The translations under genes were made by a program, and so were the position numbers. DNA of 64,000 bases from Nocardioides islandensis. GTDB lineage: Bacteria > Actinomycetota > Actinomycetes > Propionibacteriales > Nocardioidaceae. A model generated the notes under the pieces. It ran no database searches. It worked only from the letters and a program-made list of their open reading frames with translations, and was not told the origin of the DNA. The stretch is taken from positions 62,001 to 126,000 of the forward strand of contig NZ_JADKPN010000012.1 of the NCBI RefSeq assembly GCF_015352455.1, in the 5' to 3' direction. This document shows positions 11,857 through 19,864 of this stretch, piece by piece (position 1 is the first letter of the stretch; each line of letters begins with the position of its first letter).

Positions 11857-12657
11857 CTAGCCGGCGATACGACGGCGGGCGGTGTCGAGCTTGGTGGAGA
11901 CGCTGCCGTCGATGACGTCGTCGCCGATCTCGACCCGGAGGCCGCCGATCAGCGAGGGGTCCTCGACGACGTGCAGGTGCACGGTCGCGCCGTAGGTCTT
12001 GCCCAGGGCCTGCGTCAGCCGGCTGGTCTCCTGGTCGCTCAGCGGCTTGGCGGTGTGGACGGTGGCGATCAGCTCGTCCTGCACGGAGGCTGCGACGTGC
12101 TGGTAGTCCACCAGCGAGCGGACGACGGTGCCGCCGCTGCGTACGGCCTGGGTCACCAGCCGCAGCGTGGCCGGCAGCACCTTGCCGTCGAGCAGCCCGG
12201 TCAGCAGCCCGGCCTTGTCCTCGTCGCTGCGAGCGGGGTCCGAGAGGGCACCGCGCAGGCCGTCGGCGTGGTCGACCATCTGGACGATGGCGAACAGCTC
12301 GTCGCTGATCCGCCGGCCCTGGGCGCCGGCCGACCGGACGACCGCCTCGATGCCGAGGGTCTCCAGCACGTCGGGCAGGTCGCGCGAGCTGGTCCAGCGC
12401 TGCTGGACCGCCTCGGTGACCACGCCGAGCGTCGTGTCGCCGATCTTGCCCGAGAACACCTGCTGCGCGAGGCCGGCCTTGGCCTCGGTCGCGACCGACG
12501 CGTCGGTCGTGATCCGTCGCAGGGCCGGCTCGGCCCGCAGCACGCCGGCGACGGCCAGCAGCTGGTCGCCGAGGGTGGCGTTCTCGTCGAGGGTCCGCTG
12601 CGCGCCGACCTTGCCGGTCAGCACGGAACGGGCCTCGGCCGAGGCACCTCGGAGCAT
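11857..12657 (-). CDS. atpH: F1Fo ATP synthase delta subunit
   Basis: This 266-residue stator subunit holds F1 to the b-subunit stalk. The conserved C-terminal region is clear (VHTAKPLSDQETSRLTQAL then DPSLIGGLRVEIGDDVIDGS). The length fits the long actinobacterial delta form (about 270 residues) rather than the E. coli form (about 177). The start ATG overlaps the atpF stop (ATGA). In mycobacteria atpF and atpH are fused in one chain; here delta is separate and b is encoded just upstream. Confidence 0.93.
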   Translation of the reverse strand: MLRGASAEARSVLTGKVGAQRTLDENATLGDQLLAVAGVLRAEPALRRITTDASVATEAKAGLAQQVFSGKIGDTTLGVVTEAVQQRWTSSRDLPDVLETLGIEAVVRSAGAQGRRISDELFAIVQMVDHADGLRGALSDPARSDEDKAGLLTGLLDGKVLPATLRLVTQAVRSGGTVVRSLVDYQHVAASVQDELIATVHTAKPLSDQETSRLTQALGKTYGATVHLHVVEDPSLIGGLRVEIGDDVIDGSVSTKLDTARRRIAG

Positions 12658-13232
12658 CAGCGGGTCCCGTCCGTCGCGGCGGCCTTGCTCGTCTCGAGCG
12701 CGTCCAGGTCGGCCAGGAAGCGGTCGACCACGCGGGTGCTGCGCTCGTCGTCCTCGAGGCTCTCGCCGACGATCCGGCCCGCCAGCGTGGTGGCCAGCGT
12801 GCCGACCTCGGCGCGCAGCGAGGCCACGGCCTGCTGCCGCTCCGCGGCGATCTGGGCGTGCCCGTTGTCGACGATGCGGGCCTTCTCGACCTCACCCTGC
12901 TGGCGCATCTCCGCGACGATCTGGGCCCCCTGCTCGCGCGCCTCCTCGCGGATGCGTGCGGCCTCGTGACGGGCGTCGGCGATCTGCGCCTTGAACTCCG
13001 CCTCGGCGGCGTTCGCGTCCGCACGGGCCGACTCGAGGTCGGCGAACTGCTTGCGGATCGCGTCCTGACGCCCCGTCATCGCCTTGTTGATCGGCGGGAC
13101 GACGTACTTCGCCAGGATGTAGAACATCAGCGCGAAGGCGAACAGCTCCACGAAGAAGGTCCCGTTGGGGACCAGGAAGTTGCTCTCCATGGCCCTGGGG
13201 GCCAACACCTGGGTGGCGAGCTGAGCTGCCAT
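12657..13232 (-). CDS. atpF: F1Fo ATP synthase b subunit
   Basis: The 191-residue peripheral-stalk subunit has an N-terminal region with one membrane helix (FFVELFAFALMFYILAKYV), then the short PPINKAMTGRQ linker and a long charged Ala/Glu/Arg-rich helix that would form the b-dimer coiled coil. The ATG chosen gives MAAQLATQVLAP and is preceded by AAAGGAA. The frame is open further upstream, but that stretch reads as low-complexity and overlaps the atpE gap. The stop overlaps the atpH start. Confidence 0.93.
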   Translation of the reverse strand: MAAQLATQVLAPRAMESNFLVPNGTFFVELFAFALMFYILAKYVVPPINKAMTGRQDAIRKQFADLESARADANAAEAEFKAQIADARHEAARIREEAREQGAQIVAEMRQQGEVEKARIVDNGHAQIAAERQQAVASLRAEVGTLATTLAGRIVGESLEDDERSTRVVDRFLADLDALETSKAAATDGTR

Positions 13233-13293
13233 CAGTCGGTTCCTTTGCTGAGTCTGGGCTGGTGAGCGGGCCGGTCTCCGGGCTGGGCCCGGA

Positions 13294-13545
13294 TCAGCCC
13301 AGGACGAAGACGAACAGGGCCATGAACGCCAGGTTGATGAAGAACACGGCCTCACACAGACCGACCGTCAGGAAGAAGATCGTCTGGAGACGGCCCTGCG
13401 CCTCGGGCTGGCGCGCGACGCCCTGGATGTAGGACGAACCGGCCAGACCGTCACCGATACCGGCACCGATCGCGCCACCGGCCAGGGCGATACCGCCACC
13501 GACGAACGCACCGGCGAGCTTGACGGCCTCATCGCTTACTGCCAT
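13294..13545 (-). CDS. atpE: F1Fo ATP synthase c subunit (proteolipid)
   Basis: The 83-residue two-helix proteolipid forms the rotor ring in the membrane. Helix 1 is Gly-rich (GAFVGGGIALAGGAIGAGIGDG), the polar loop carries the conserved RQPE at residues 45-48, and helix 2 contains the ion-binding Glu65 in GLCEAVFFINLAF. The absence of the full Na+-binding Gln/Ser set suggests proton coupling; this is inference. Length is normal. It sits between atpB and atpF as expected. Confidence 0.95.
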   Translation of the reverse strand: MAVSDEAVKLAGAFVGGGIALAGGAIGAGIGDGLAGSSYIQGVARQPEAQGRLQTIFFLTVGLCEAVFFINLAFMALFVFVLG

Positions 13546-13617
13546 GGGTTTGCCTCTCCACTTCTTGGATCACTTGTGTTGGGTCGAGCTGGGTGGAACC
13601 TGTACCGCCGAGCGCGC

Positions 13618-14454
13618 TCAGTGCGCGAGAGCGGGAGTCTGTGCGGGGTCGTGCCCCTCGTCGTGCCGGTCCTCGTGGGCGTCCTCGTGGGCGTCCTCGT
13701 GCTCGTCTTCGTGCTCGCCGTGCCCGGCGCCGGCCATCGCGAAGTACAGGACGGTCAGCAACGCGAAGATGAAGGCCTGGATACCGCCGATGAACATGTC
13801 GAACAGCTTCCAGACGAGGTTGGGCGCCCAGAGGATGTAGGCGGGGATCAGCCCGATCAGCGCCAGCATGATGCCGCCGGCGAAGATGTTGCCGAAGAGT
13901 CGCAGCGCCAGCGTGAGCGGCTTGATCAGCTCTTCGAGGATGTTCAGCGGGAGCAGCACCGGGAACGGCTCGACGAAGTGCTTGAGGTAGCCCTTCAGGC
14001 CCTTCTGCCGAACGCCGTAGACCCAGACGCTCACCATCACCAGCAGCGCCATGGCGTAGGTGAGGTTGGTGTCAGCGGTCGGCGCCGGCGTCAGGTGCAG
14101 GTCGTGGTTGATCTCGGTGGGCAGCAGCTCGAGCCAGTTCGCGAAGAGGATGAAGAAGAACAGCGAGACGGCCAGCGGGGCGACGTACGGGTGCACCTTG
14201 CCGAGGTTGTCCTCGACCTGGGTGTTGACCTCGCCGACGACGGCCTCCCAGATCAGCTGCACCTTGGTCGGCACGTGGTCGTGGGTGTCCTTGGTCAGGG
14301 CGCGGCGGGCGATGAAGCCCAGCAGCAGCACCAGGCCGCCCGCGATCGCCGTCGTCCAGATCGTGTCCAGGTTGAAGCTGATGCCGCCGATCTTGCGGAC
14401 GACGTGCTCACCGATGCTGATGTCGGACTCGAGGGGCAGGAACGAGGCGATCAT
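13618..14454 (-). CDS. atpB: F1Fo ATP synthase a subunit
   Basis: This 278-residue membrane subunit supplies the proton half-channels next to the c-ring. The essential Arg lies in the conserved helix LTLALRLFGNIFAGGIMLALI, and the last helices read IQAFIFALLTVLYFAMAG. The C-terminus is an unusual His/Glu/Asp-rich tail (HEDEHEDAHEDAHEDRHDEG) that could bind metals or simply be a charged cytoplasmic tail. The ATG overlaps the stop of the AtpI-like gene (ATGA). An N-terminal extension of the open frame is a shadow of atpI. Confidence 0.95.
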   Translation of the reverse strand: MIASFLPLESDISIGEHVVRKIGGISFNLDTIWTTAIAGGLVLLLGFIARRALTKDTHDHVPTKVQLIWEAVVGEVNTQVEDNLGKVHPYVAPLAVSLFFFILFANWLELLPTEINHDLHLTPAPTADTNLTYAMALLVMVSVWVYGVRQKGLKGYLKHFVEPFPVLLPLNILEELIKPLTLALRLFGNIFAGGIMLALIGLIPAYILWAPNLVWKLFDMFIGGIQAFIFALLTVLYFAMAGAGHGEHEDEHEDAHEDAHEDRHDEGHDPAQTPALAH

Positions 14455-14915
14455 GGGTTCTTCAGCTCCTTCAGCAGCACGAGGCTGGTCATCATCAGGG
14501 CGATCAGACGGAAGATGGCCAGGCCGAGCAGGAGGCCGATGCCGTCGGGCCAGAAGGCCACCGCGATCGCGACGGCCACCGCCGTCAGCACCGTCAGGCG
14601 CACCAGGGTCGAGGCGATCATCTGGTTGCGGGTCGGCTGCGCGCCGGACGTGATGATCCTGAGCAGCCACAGCTCGGTGGCCACGTGGTTGGCGAGACCG
14701 AGCGCGACGCCGCCGGCGATGCACGCCGCGAGGCCCCAGCGGTCGAGCTGGCCGCAGATCCAGAACGACGCGGCCGCCAGGGCCACGGCCACCAGCACCG
14801 TCTTGCGCTGGTCGCGCAGGACGCGGAGCAGGGACGCCTTCTGGGGTACGCCGCCGGGCGCGGTGTCAGTCGTGATCTCGGTCACGCCCTCGGTCATGTT
14901 CAGAGGCTGGTGCAT
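14451..14915 (-). CDS. AtpI-like membrane protein of the ATP synthase operon
   Basis: The 154-residue protein has four predicted membrane helices (about residues 40-56, 62-82, 104-124 and 127-147) and a charged N-terminus. Position directly before atpB, size and topology match ATP synthase protein I and the mycobacterial Rv1303 type, thought to help c-ring assembly or Mg2+ supply. Sequence identity in this family is low, so context is the main evidence. GAGGTGG just upstream supports the start at 14915. The stop overlaps atpB. Confidence 0.8.
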   Translation of the reverse strand: MHQPLNMTEGVTEITTDTAPGGVPQKASLLRVLRDQRKTVLVAVALAAASFWICGQLDRWGLAACIAGGVALGLANHVATELWLLRIITSGAQPTRNQMIASTLVRLTVLTAVAVAIAVAFWPDGIGLLLGLAIFRLIALMMTSLVLLKELKNP

Positions 14916-14924
14916 GCGACCACC

Positions 14925-15164
14925 TCATGACGAGTCCGGGTCTCGGAGTGCGGAGCGCACGCGCAGCCAGAAGGCCCAGGCGCCGCCGACCATGCCGAGC
15001 GCGAGACCGGCGAGCGTGAAGGCCGGCATCGTGCCGGCGGCCTGGTCGACGAGGTAGCCGACGACCATCCCGCCGACGACGGCGCCGACGAGCAGACCGC
15101 CGAGTCCCAGGAGGTCGCGGCCCCGCAGACCGGTCGTGCCGTTGCGCGAGCCGTCATCGGCCAT
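14925..15164 (-). CDS. AtpZ/AtpI family small membrane protein
   Basis: The 79-residue protein has a polar N-terminus and two membrane helices (LLGLGGLLVGAVVGGMVVGYLV and FTLAGLALGMVGGAWAFWLRV). This is the layout of AtpZ/AtpI-family proteins: a Gly-rich first helix with GYLVD, a short loop, and a second Gly-rich helix. It is the first gene of the ATP synthase operon, 9 nt upstream of the AtpI-like gene, with a long non-coding leader before it. The AtpZ family has been linked to Mg2+ or Ca2+ transport and Fo assembly. Confidence 0.8.
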   Translation of the reverse strand: MADDGSRNGTTGLRGRDLLGLGGLLVGAVVGGMVVGYLVDQAAGTMPAFTLAGLALGMVGGAWAFWLRVRSALRDPDSS

Positions 15165-15454
15165 CCACCCAGATCACTTCCGTCGGGGACGTCGGTGCCA
15201 CCGGCACGCGTTCCCCCTGCGGTCGTCACGACCGGCGACGGCGCGAAAGTACCACAGCGCGAGAGACCCCCATTTCGCGTCCGGACTCGGCCCGCGAGGG
15301 GGCCGGAGAGGTGTCCGGGGTGGAGGTTCGACATCATCGGTCGGCGGCCAATCTGGTCGTCGGTCGGGGTGCTTGTGAAAACTAGCACAAAGTCCCGATC
15401 GCGGTGAACGCGGGGGTGGTCCCCCACCCTATTCAGGCGGCTCTCAGGTTCTTC
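15165..15454 (-). promoter_or_regulatory. Leader and probable promoter region of the ATP synthase operon
   Basis: This 290-bp gap separates the wecA stop from the first atp gene. Read on the minus strand, TAGTTT (15379-15384) fits an actinobacterial -10 (TAnnnT), with TTCACC (15403-15408) as a possible -35 at an 18-nt spacing. The -10 sits inside a small inverted repeat (TTGTG...CACAA). This would give a leader of roughly 200 nt before the AtpZ-like gene. No known riboswitch was recognised. A GC-rich hairpin near 15410-15430 could end wecA transcripts. Confidence 0.35.
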
Positions 15455-16615
15455 TCAGGGGGTGCTCGCCTCGTCGCGGTCCTCGCGGTCGAGCATCGCC
15501 GGCTTGCGGACGATCGGCAGCAGGAACGTCAGCGCGACCGTCACCACCGACATGGTGCCGAGCGAGAGCCACATCCACGGGCCGGTGTAGAGGCTGGCCA
15601 GCACCATGCCGAACGCGATCAGCGCCGCCCACATCCACATGATCAGCACCGCGCGACGCTGCGAGTGCCCGATCTCCAGCAGCCGGTGGTGGAGGTGCTG
15701 CTTGTCCGGCGAGAACGGCGAGCGGCCCGCGCGGGTACGGCGGACGACGGCCAGCACCAGGTCGGCCAGCGGGACCACCAGGATCGCGAGCGGGAGGAGC
15801 ACGGGCAGCAGGGTGACCAGCAGGTTGGCCTGGCTGCCCATCGCGCCCTTGCTGATGTCCTGGGGCTGGAACTGGCCGGTGAGCGTGATCGCGCTGGCCG
15901 AGAGCACCAGGCCGATGAGCATCGAGCCGCTGTCGCCCATGAACAGTCGCGCGGGGTGGATGTTGTGGGGCAGGAAGCCGACGCAGGCGCCGGCGAGCAT
16001 CGCGCACAGCAGCGCGCCGGTGGTCGCGACCGACTGGTCGTTGAAGCGGGCCAGCTGGTAGCAGAAGGCGAAGAACGCCAGCGCCCCGATGCAGACGACG
16101 CCGGCGGCCAGCCCGTCGAGGCCGTCGACGAAGTTCACGGCGTTCACCGTCGCCACCACGATGAACACGGTCAGCAGCGCCCCCTGCGCGGGGTCGACGG
16201 AGAACTGCACGTCGTTGCTGCCGAAGAAGTAGATGTACTGCACGTTCTGGGTCACCAGGAACGCCGCCGCGGCGATCTGCCCGCCCAGCTTGGTGAGGGC
16301 GTCCAGCTCGAAGAGGTCGTCGAGGGTGCCGATCGCGCAGATGAACGCGCCGGCGATCAGCACGATGCCCGCGTCGCGGAACACGAACGGACCGCTCCGG
16401 GTCGACAGGAAGGGCAGCTCACGGGCGATGAGGTACGCCGCCAGCAGCCCGCCCAGCATCGCCAGCCCGCCCAGGTACGGGATGGGCTCGGCGTGCACGT
16501 CCCGGTCCCGGACCTTCGCCACGGCCCCGGTGCGCAGCGCGATCTCGCGGGCGACGACGGTCAGCAGGTAGGTGACGGCGGCCGCCACCAGGAAGACGAG
16601 GGCGTACTCCCTCAC
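15455..16615 (-). CDS. wecA: Undecaprenyl-phosphate sugar-1-phosphate transferase (WecA/TagO family)
   Basis: This 386-residue polytopic membrane enzyme transfers a sugar-1-phosphate, usually GlcNAc-1-P, from UDP-sugar to decaprenyl or undecaprenyl phosphate, starting wall polymer synthesis. Family motifs are present: EPIPYLGGLAMLGG near the N-terminus, the Asp pair in AIGTLDDLFELD, the catalytic region VNAVNFVDGLDGLAAG, LFMGDSGSMLIG, and the cytoplasmic loop SPFSPDKQHLHHRLLE. The orthologue in mycobacteria (Rv1302, WecA) occupies the same place. The start is GTG, 6 nt after sua5, so it ends the prfA-prmC-sua5-wecA unit. Confidence 0.92.
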   Translation of the reverse strand: MREYALVFLVAAAVTYLLTVVAREIALRTGAVAKVRDRDVHAEPIPYLGGLAMLGGLLAAYLIARELPFLSTRSGPFVFRDAGIVLIAGAFICAIGTLDDLFELDALTKLGGQIAAAAFLVTQNVQYIYFFGSNDVQFSVDPAQGALLTVFIVVATVNAVNFVDGLDGLAAGVVCIGALAFFAFCYQLARFNDQSVATTGALLCAMLAGACVGFLPHNIHPARLFMGDSGSMLIGLVLSASAITLTGQFQPQDISKGAMGSQANLLVTLLPVLLPLAILVVPLADLVLAVVRRTRAGRSPFSPDKQHLHHRLLEIGHSQRRAVLIMWMWAALIAFGMVLASLYTGPWMWLSLGTMSVVTVALTFLLPIVRKPAMLDREDRDEASTP

Positions 16616-16621
16616 TCGGTG

Positions 16622-17437
16622 CTAGTCCTCGTCCTCGATCGTGGCGTCGAGGCCCTCGAGCGCCTCGTTGAGCTCGTCGAGGGAGATCGCGCCGGTGCGG
16701 AGCACCTTGCCGCTCGCCCCGCGCACGTCGACGATCGTCGAGGCCGACCCCCCGGGCGACGGCCCGTCGTCGATGATCACGGCGACCGCGCCGCTGAGCA
16801 TCTCCTCGGCCTGGTCGGCGTCGGTGGCGGCGGGGTGGCCGGTGAGGTTGGCCGAGCTGACGGCCATCGGGCCGGTGCGCTCGAGCAGCTCGAGGGCGAC
16901 ACGGTGGTCGGGCATCCGCACCGCGACCGTGCCCCGGGTCTCGCCGAGGTCCCACTGGAGCGAGCGCTGCTGGTTGCACACGATGGTGAGGGGTCCGGGC
17001 CAGAAGCGGTCGACCAGCTTCCTGGCGTACTCGGTCACGCCGGTCGCCAGCGCGTCCAGCGTCGTGGCCGAGCTGATCAGGACCGGCGGCGGCATCTCGC
17101 GCCCGCGGCCCTTGGCGTCCAGCAGCGCCTGCACGGCCTTCGGGTCGAAGGCGTCCGCCCCGATGCCGTACACCGTGTCGGTCGGCAGCACCACGAGCTC
17201 GCCGCGCTGGACGGCCGAGCTGGCCGCCGAGATGGCCTCCTCGCGGGCCTCGTCGCCGTCGGTGTGCAGCCGCCTCGTGCCTACGGGCTGCTCGGCCTCG
17301 GGCTCGGCGTCGGGCTCGGCCTCGGGCTCGGCCTCGGGCTCGGCCTCGGGCTGGACCTCGGGCTCGTCCGCTTGCTCCTGCTCCTCGGCGAGCTCCTCGG
17401 GTTCCTCGACTGGCCCATTCATTGGCACGGGGCTCAT
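16622..17437 (-). CDS. L-threonylcarbamoyladenylate synthase (Sua5/YrdC family)
   Basis: The YrdC domain makes threonylcarbamoyl-AMP from Thr, bicarbonate and ATP for the t6A37 modification of ANN-decoding tRNAs. The hallmark LPTDTVYGIGADAFDP is clear, as are FWPGPLTIV and AVSSANLTGHPAATDADQA. The 271-residue length exceeds a bare YrdC domain because the first 60 residues are an acidic Glu/Pro/Ala-rich tail encoded by a 12-bp tandem repeat. There is no Sua5 C-terminal domain. The ATG overlaps the prmC stop (ATGA). An internal ATG at 17422 is an alternative start but would still include the acidic tail. Confidence 0.92.
   Translation of the reverse strand: MSPVPMNGPVEEPEELAEEQEQADEPEVQPEAEPEAEPEAEPDAEPEAEQPVGTRRLHTDGDEAREEAISAASSAVQRGELVVLPTDTVYGIGADAFDPKAVQALLDAKGRGREMPPPVLISSATTLDALATGVTEYARKLVDRFWPGPLTIVCNQQRSLQWDLGETRGTVAVRMPDHRVALELLERTGPMAVSSANLTGHPAATDADQAEEMLSGAVAVIIDDGPSPGGSASTIVDVRGASGKVLRTGAISLDELNEALEGLDATIEDED
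17294..17365. repeat. 12-bp tandem repeat inside the sua5 gene
   Basis: Six near-perfect units of GGCCTCGGGCTC lie in register with the minus-strand reading frame. They encode alternating Glu with Pro or Ala (EPEA units, one EPDA). Because 12 is a multiple of three, copy-number change would alter tail length without a frameshift. Confidence 0.85.
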
Positions 17438-18282
17438 CGTGCCAGCCGGGCGGTGACAAATCGCGGACGGCCTGCCAGGTCGGGGTGGTCACGGACGTCC
17501 GTCCAGTGGCCGGTGCTCGCGAACACGGCTTGCGCCGACTCGCCCTGGATGTCCGCGTGCTCGACGCCCACCACTCCCCCGACCTTCAGCAGCAGGGCGG
17601 CGCGCCGCTCGACGACGCGGATCGCGTCCAGGCCGTCCTCGCCGCTCCAGAGCGCCAGGGCGGGGTCGTGGTCACGTACCTCGGCCGTCACCGACTCCCA
17701 GGCGTCCATCGGGATGTACGGCGGGTTGCTGACGATCACGTCCACCGTGCCGGCCAGGTCGTCGAACGCCGCGCCGAGGTCCCCGAGCCGCAGGTCGACG
17801 CCGGTGCCCTCGAGGTTGCGGGTCGCGTACGCGTGGGCGGACTCGTCCAGCTCGACGGCGTGCACCTGGGCGCCAGGTACCTCGTGGGCGATGCTCTTGG
17901 CCATCGCCCCGGAGCCGGTGCCGAGGTCGACGACGACCGGGTGCTCGATCTCGAGGGCGTGGTCGACGGCCCAGCCGGCGAGCACCTCGGTCTCGGGGCG
18001 GGGTACGAAGACGCCCGGGCCGACGGCCAGCTCGACGTGGCGGAAGTACGCCGTGCCGGTCAGGTGCTGCAGCGGCTCGCGGCCGGCGCGGCGCGCCACC
18101 AGCGCGTCGTACTCCTCCGACTGCTGCGACGAGACCTCGTCGACGAGGAGGAGCCGGTTCCGGTCGGTTCGGAGCACGTGGGCCAGCAGCGTCTCGGCGT
18201 CGGCGACCGGGCTGGCGACGCCGGCGTCGGTCAGGCGGCGTACGGCGTCCGCCAGGAGCGCACGCCGGTCCACTCCGTTCAC
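17434..18282 (-). CDS. prmC: Peptide chain release factor N5-glutamine methyltransferase
   Basis: PrmC methylates the Gln of the GGQ motif in release factors using S-adenosylmethionine. The 282-residue chain has the N-terminal helical domain (RRALLADAVRRLTDAG) and the Rossmann methyltransferase domain. The SAM motif is VVDLGTGSGAMAKSI and the signature active-site motif is VIVSNPPYIP. The substrate gene prfA lies directly upstream. The GTG start overlaps the prfA stop (GTGA); a second GTG nine bases on is an alternative. Confidence 0.93.
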   Translation of the reverse strand: MNGVDRRALLADAVRRLTDAGVASPVADAETLLAHVLRTDRNRLLLVDEVSSQQSEEYDALVARRAGREPLQHLTGTAYFRHVELAVGPGVFVPRPETEVLAGWAVDHALEIEHPVVVDLGTGSGAMAKSIAHEVPGAQVHAVELDESAHAYATRNLEGTGVDLRLGDLGAAFDDLAGTVDVIVSNPPYIPMDAWESVTAEVRDHDPALALWSGEDGLDAIRVVERRAALLLKVGGVVGVEHADIQGESAQAVFASTGHWTDVRDHPDLAGRPRFVTARLAR

Positions 18283-19349
18283 TCCGGGGCCACGGCCGCC
18301 AGCCGCGCCTCGAGGTCGGCCTCGACCGCGGAGTCGAGCACCGGCTGGAGGTCGCCGTCGAGCACCTGGTCGAGGTTGTAGGCCTTGTAGCCGGTGCGGT
18401 GGTCGGAGATGCGGTTCTCGGGGTAGTTGTAGGTGCGGATCCGCTCGGAGCGGTCGACCGTCCGCACCTGGCTGCGGCGGGCCGCGCCGGCGGCGGCGTC
18501 GGCCTCCTCCTGGGCGGCCGCGAGCAGCCGGGCACGCAGGATGCGCATCGCCTGCTCCTTGTTCTGGAGCTGGCTCTTCTCGTTCTGGCAGCTGACGACG
18601 ATGCCGGTCGGCACGTGCGTGATCCGCACGGCCGAGTCGGTGGTGTTGACGCTCTGGCCGCCGGGCCCGCTGGAGCGGAACACGTCGATGCGCAGGTCGT
18701 TCTCGTCGAGCTGGACCTCGATGGCCTCGGCCTCCGGCATCACGAGCACGCCGGCCGCGCTGGTGTGCACGCGGCCCTGGCTCTCGGTGACCGGCACCCG
18801 CTGCACGCGGTGCACGCCGCCCTCGAACTTGAGCAGCCCGTACGGCGCCTGGCCGGGCTCCATGGCGCCCTTGGCCTTGACCGCGACGGTGACCGACTTG
18901 AACCCGCCGAGGTCGGACTCGGTGGCGTCCAGCACCTCGGTCGTCCAGCCCTTGCGCTCGGCGTACCGCTGGTACATGCGCAGCAGGTCCCCGGCGAACA
19001 GCGCCGACTCCTCGCCGCCCTCGCCGGACTTCACCTCGACGATCGCGTCCTTGTCGTCGGCCGGGTCGCGCGGCGCGAGCAGGCGCTGCAGCTTCTCGGC
19101 CAGCTCGTCGCGGTGCGTCTGCAGCCGGTCGGCCTCCGCGTTGAGGTCCGGGTCGTCGAGCTCGCGCGCGGCCTGGATGTCCTCGCCCGCCTGCGTCCAC
19201 TCCTGCCACGTGGTCACGATCGAGGTCAGCTCGGCGTACCGCTGGTTGAGCTTCTTGGCCAGCCGCGCGTCGGCGTGCGTCTCGGGCAGCGCGAGCTGGC
19301 GCTCGAGGTCGGCGTGCTCGTCGACGAGCGTGGCGACGGCCTCGAACAT
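18279..19349 (-). CDS. prfA: Peptide chain release factor 1
   Basis: RF1 (356 residues) ends translation at UAA and UAG. The peptidyl-tRNA hydrolysis motif GGQ lies in RSSGPGGQSVNTTDSAVR. The stop-codon recognition region is in its usual place, with the surrounding sequence GGVHRVQRVPVTESQGRVHTSAAGV intact. The N-terminal helical domain and the C-terminal SDHRTGYKAYNLD segment are normal. The ATG giving MFEAVATLVDEHADLE is chosen. The open frame continues about 30 codons upstream but passes through the palindrome at 19382-19405. Confidence 0.95.
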   Translation of the reverse strand: MFEAVATLVDEHADLERQLALPETHADARLAKKLNQRYAELTSIVTTWQEWTQAGEDIQAARELDDPDLNAEADRLQTHRDELAEKLQRLLAPRDPADDKDAIVEVKSGEGGEESALFAGDLLRMYQRYAERKGWTTEVLDATESDLGGFKSVTVAVKAKGAMEPGQAPYGLLKFEGGVHRVQRVPVTESQGRVHTSAAGVLVMPEAEAIEVQLDENDLRIDVFRSSGPGGQSVNTTDSAVRITHVPTGIVVSCQNEKSQLQNKEQAMRILRARLLAAAQEEADAAAGAARRSQVRTVDRSERIRTYNYPENRISDHRTGYKAYNLDQVLDGDLQPVLDSAVEADLEARLAAVAPE

Positions 19350-19381
19350 GCTGGCTCCTGTGGATTGCGGGCGGCGGGGCG

Positions 19382-19405
19382 ATGGCGTTTGGGACCAAAC
19401 GCCAT
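19382..19405. promoter_or_regulatory. Perfect 11-bp palindrome upstream of prfA with a nearby related half-site
   Basis: ATGGCGTTTGG (19382-19392) is followed by GA and its exact complement CCAAACGCCAT (19395-19405), 33 nt upstream of the prfA start. A second, imperfect copy of the same elements (TGGCGTTTG...CCAATGGCG) lies at about 19421-19442. This could be an operator, a repetitive element or a read-through hairpin between rpmE and prfA. The function is unknown. Confidence 0.5.
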
Positions 19406-19467
19406 GAAAACGGCCCGAACTGGTGGCGTTTGTGCCCAATGGCGTGCGGTCGGGCTGTGGAAAACGA

Positions 19468-19505
19468 ACGACGCCGGCCCCGCGAGTCGCGGGAGCCGGC
19501 GTCGT
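19468..19505 (-). terminator. Intrinsic terminator of rpmE
   Basis: An 11-bp stem (19468-19478 with 19495-19505) continues into a 6-bp stem (19479-19484 with 19488-19493) around an AGT loop with one bulged base. On the minus strand the hairpin starts 8 nt after the rpmE stop and is followed by a T-rich run (CGTTCGTTTTCC). This fits a factor-independent terminator. Confidence 0.8.
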
Positions 19506-19512
19506 GGGACAG

Positions 19513-19740
19513 CTACTTGGAGCTGCTGTCGGCCGTCTTCTTGGCGTAGCGGGCCTCGAAGCGGGCGACGCGGCCGCCGGTGTCGAGGATCTTCTGCTTG
19601 CCGGTGTAGAACGGGTGGCAGTTGGAGCACACGTCGGCGTGGATCACGCCGTTCTTCGCGGTGCTGTAGGTCTGGAACGTGTTGCCGCAGGTGCACGTGA
19701 CCTCGGTCAACAGGTAGTCCGGGTGGATGTCCTTCTTCAT
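19513..19740 (-). CDS. rpmE: 50S ribosomal protein L31, zinc-binding type
   Basis: The 75-residue L31 has the family start MKKDIHPDY and the two zinc-ligand pairs CTCG and CSNCHPFYTGKQ, marking the zinc-containing (C+) form. Such forms are often replaced by zinc-free paralogues when zinc is short; no paralogue is seen here. The ATG is preceded by GAAAGGACACC. The open frame extends upstream, but that extension is not L31. It is transcribed alone, with its own terminator. Confidence 0.96.
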   Translation of the reverse strand: MKKDIHPDYLLTEVTCTCGNTFQTYSTAKNGVIHADVCSNCHPFYTGKQKILDTGGRVARFEARYAKKTADSSSK

Positions 19741-19864
19741 GGGTGTCCTTTCAAGGGGCGCCGGGTCGTCCGCCTCGGACGAGAGGGACGTGAACCGGTA
19801 CCGAACAGGCAGAGTTTGCCATCCGTGCCAACGCTCGGGCCAATCGTGGGATTCCCTCCGCAAT

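Noticed and set aside
11810..13024. Apparent N-terminal extension of atpA by about 400 residues
   Set aside because: The extension reads through atpH and atpF in another frame and is Arg/Pro-rich; MTELSIRPEEI is the normal alpha start.
17294..17365. Short regular repeats considered as a CRISPR array
   Set aside because: Units are 12 bp and contiguous without spacers, and lie in a coding frame. No CRISPR-like repeat-spacer structure was seen anywhere in the window, despite the Cas4-like gene.
15404..18595. A plus-strand open frame of more than 1000 codons opposite wecA, sua5 and prmC
   Set aside because: It lies antisense to three clear genes, is rich in Arg, Gly, Gln and Val as GC-rich shadows are, and has no recognisable domain.
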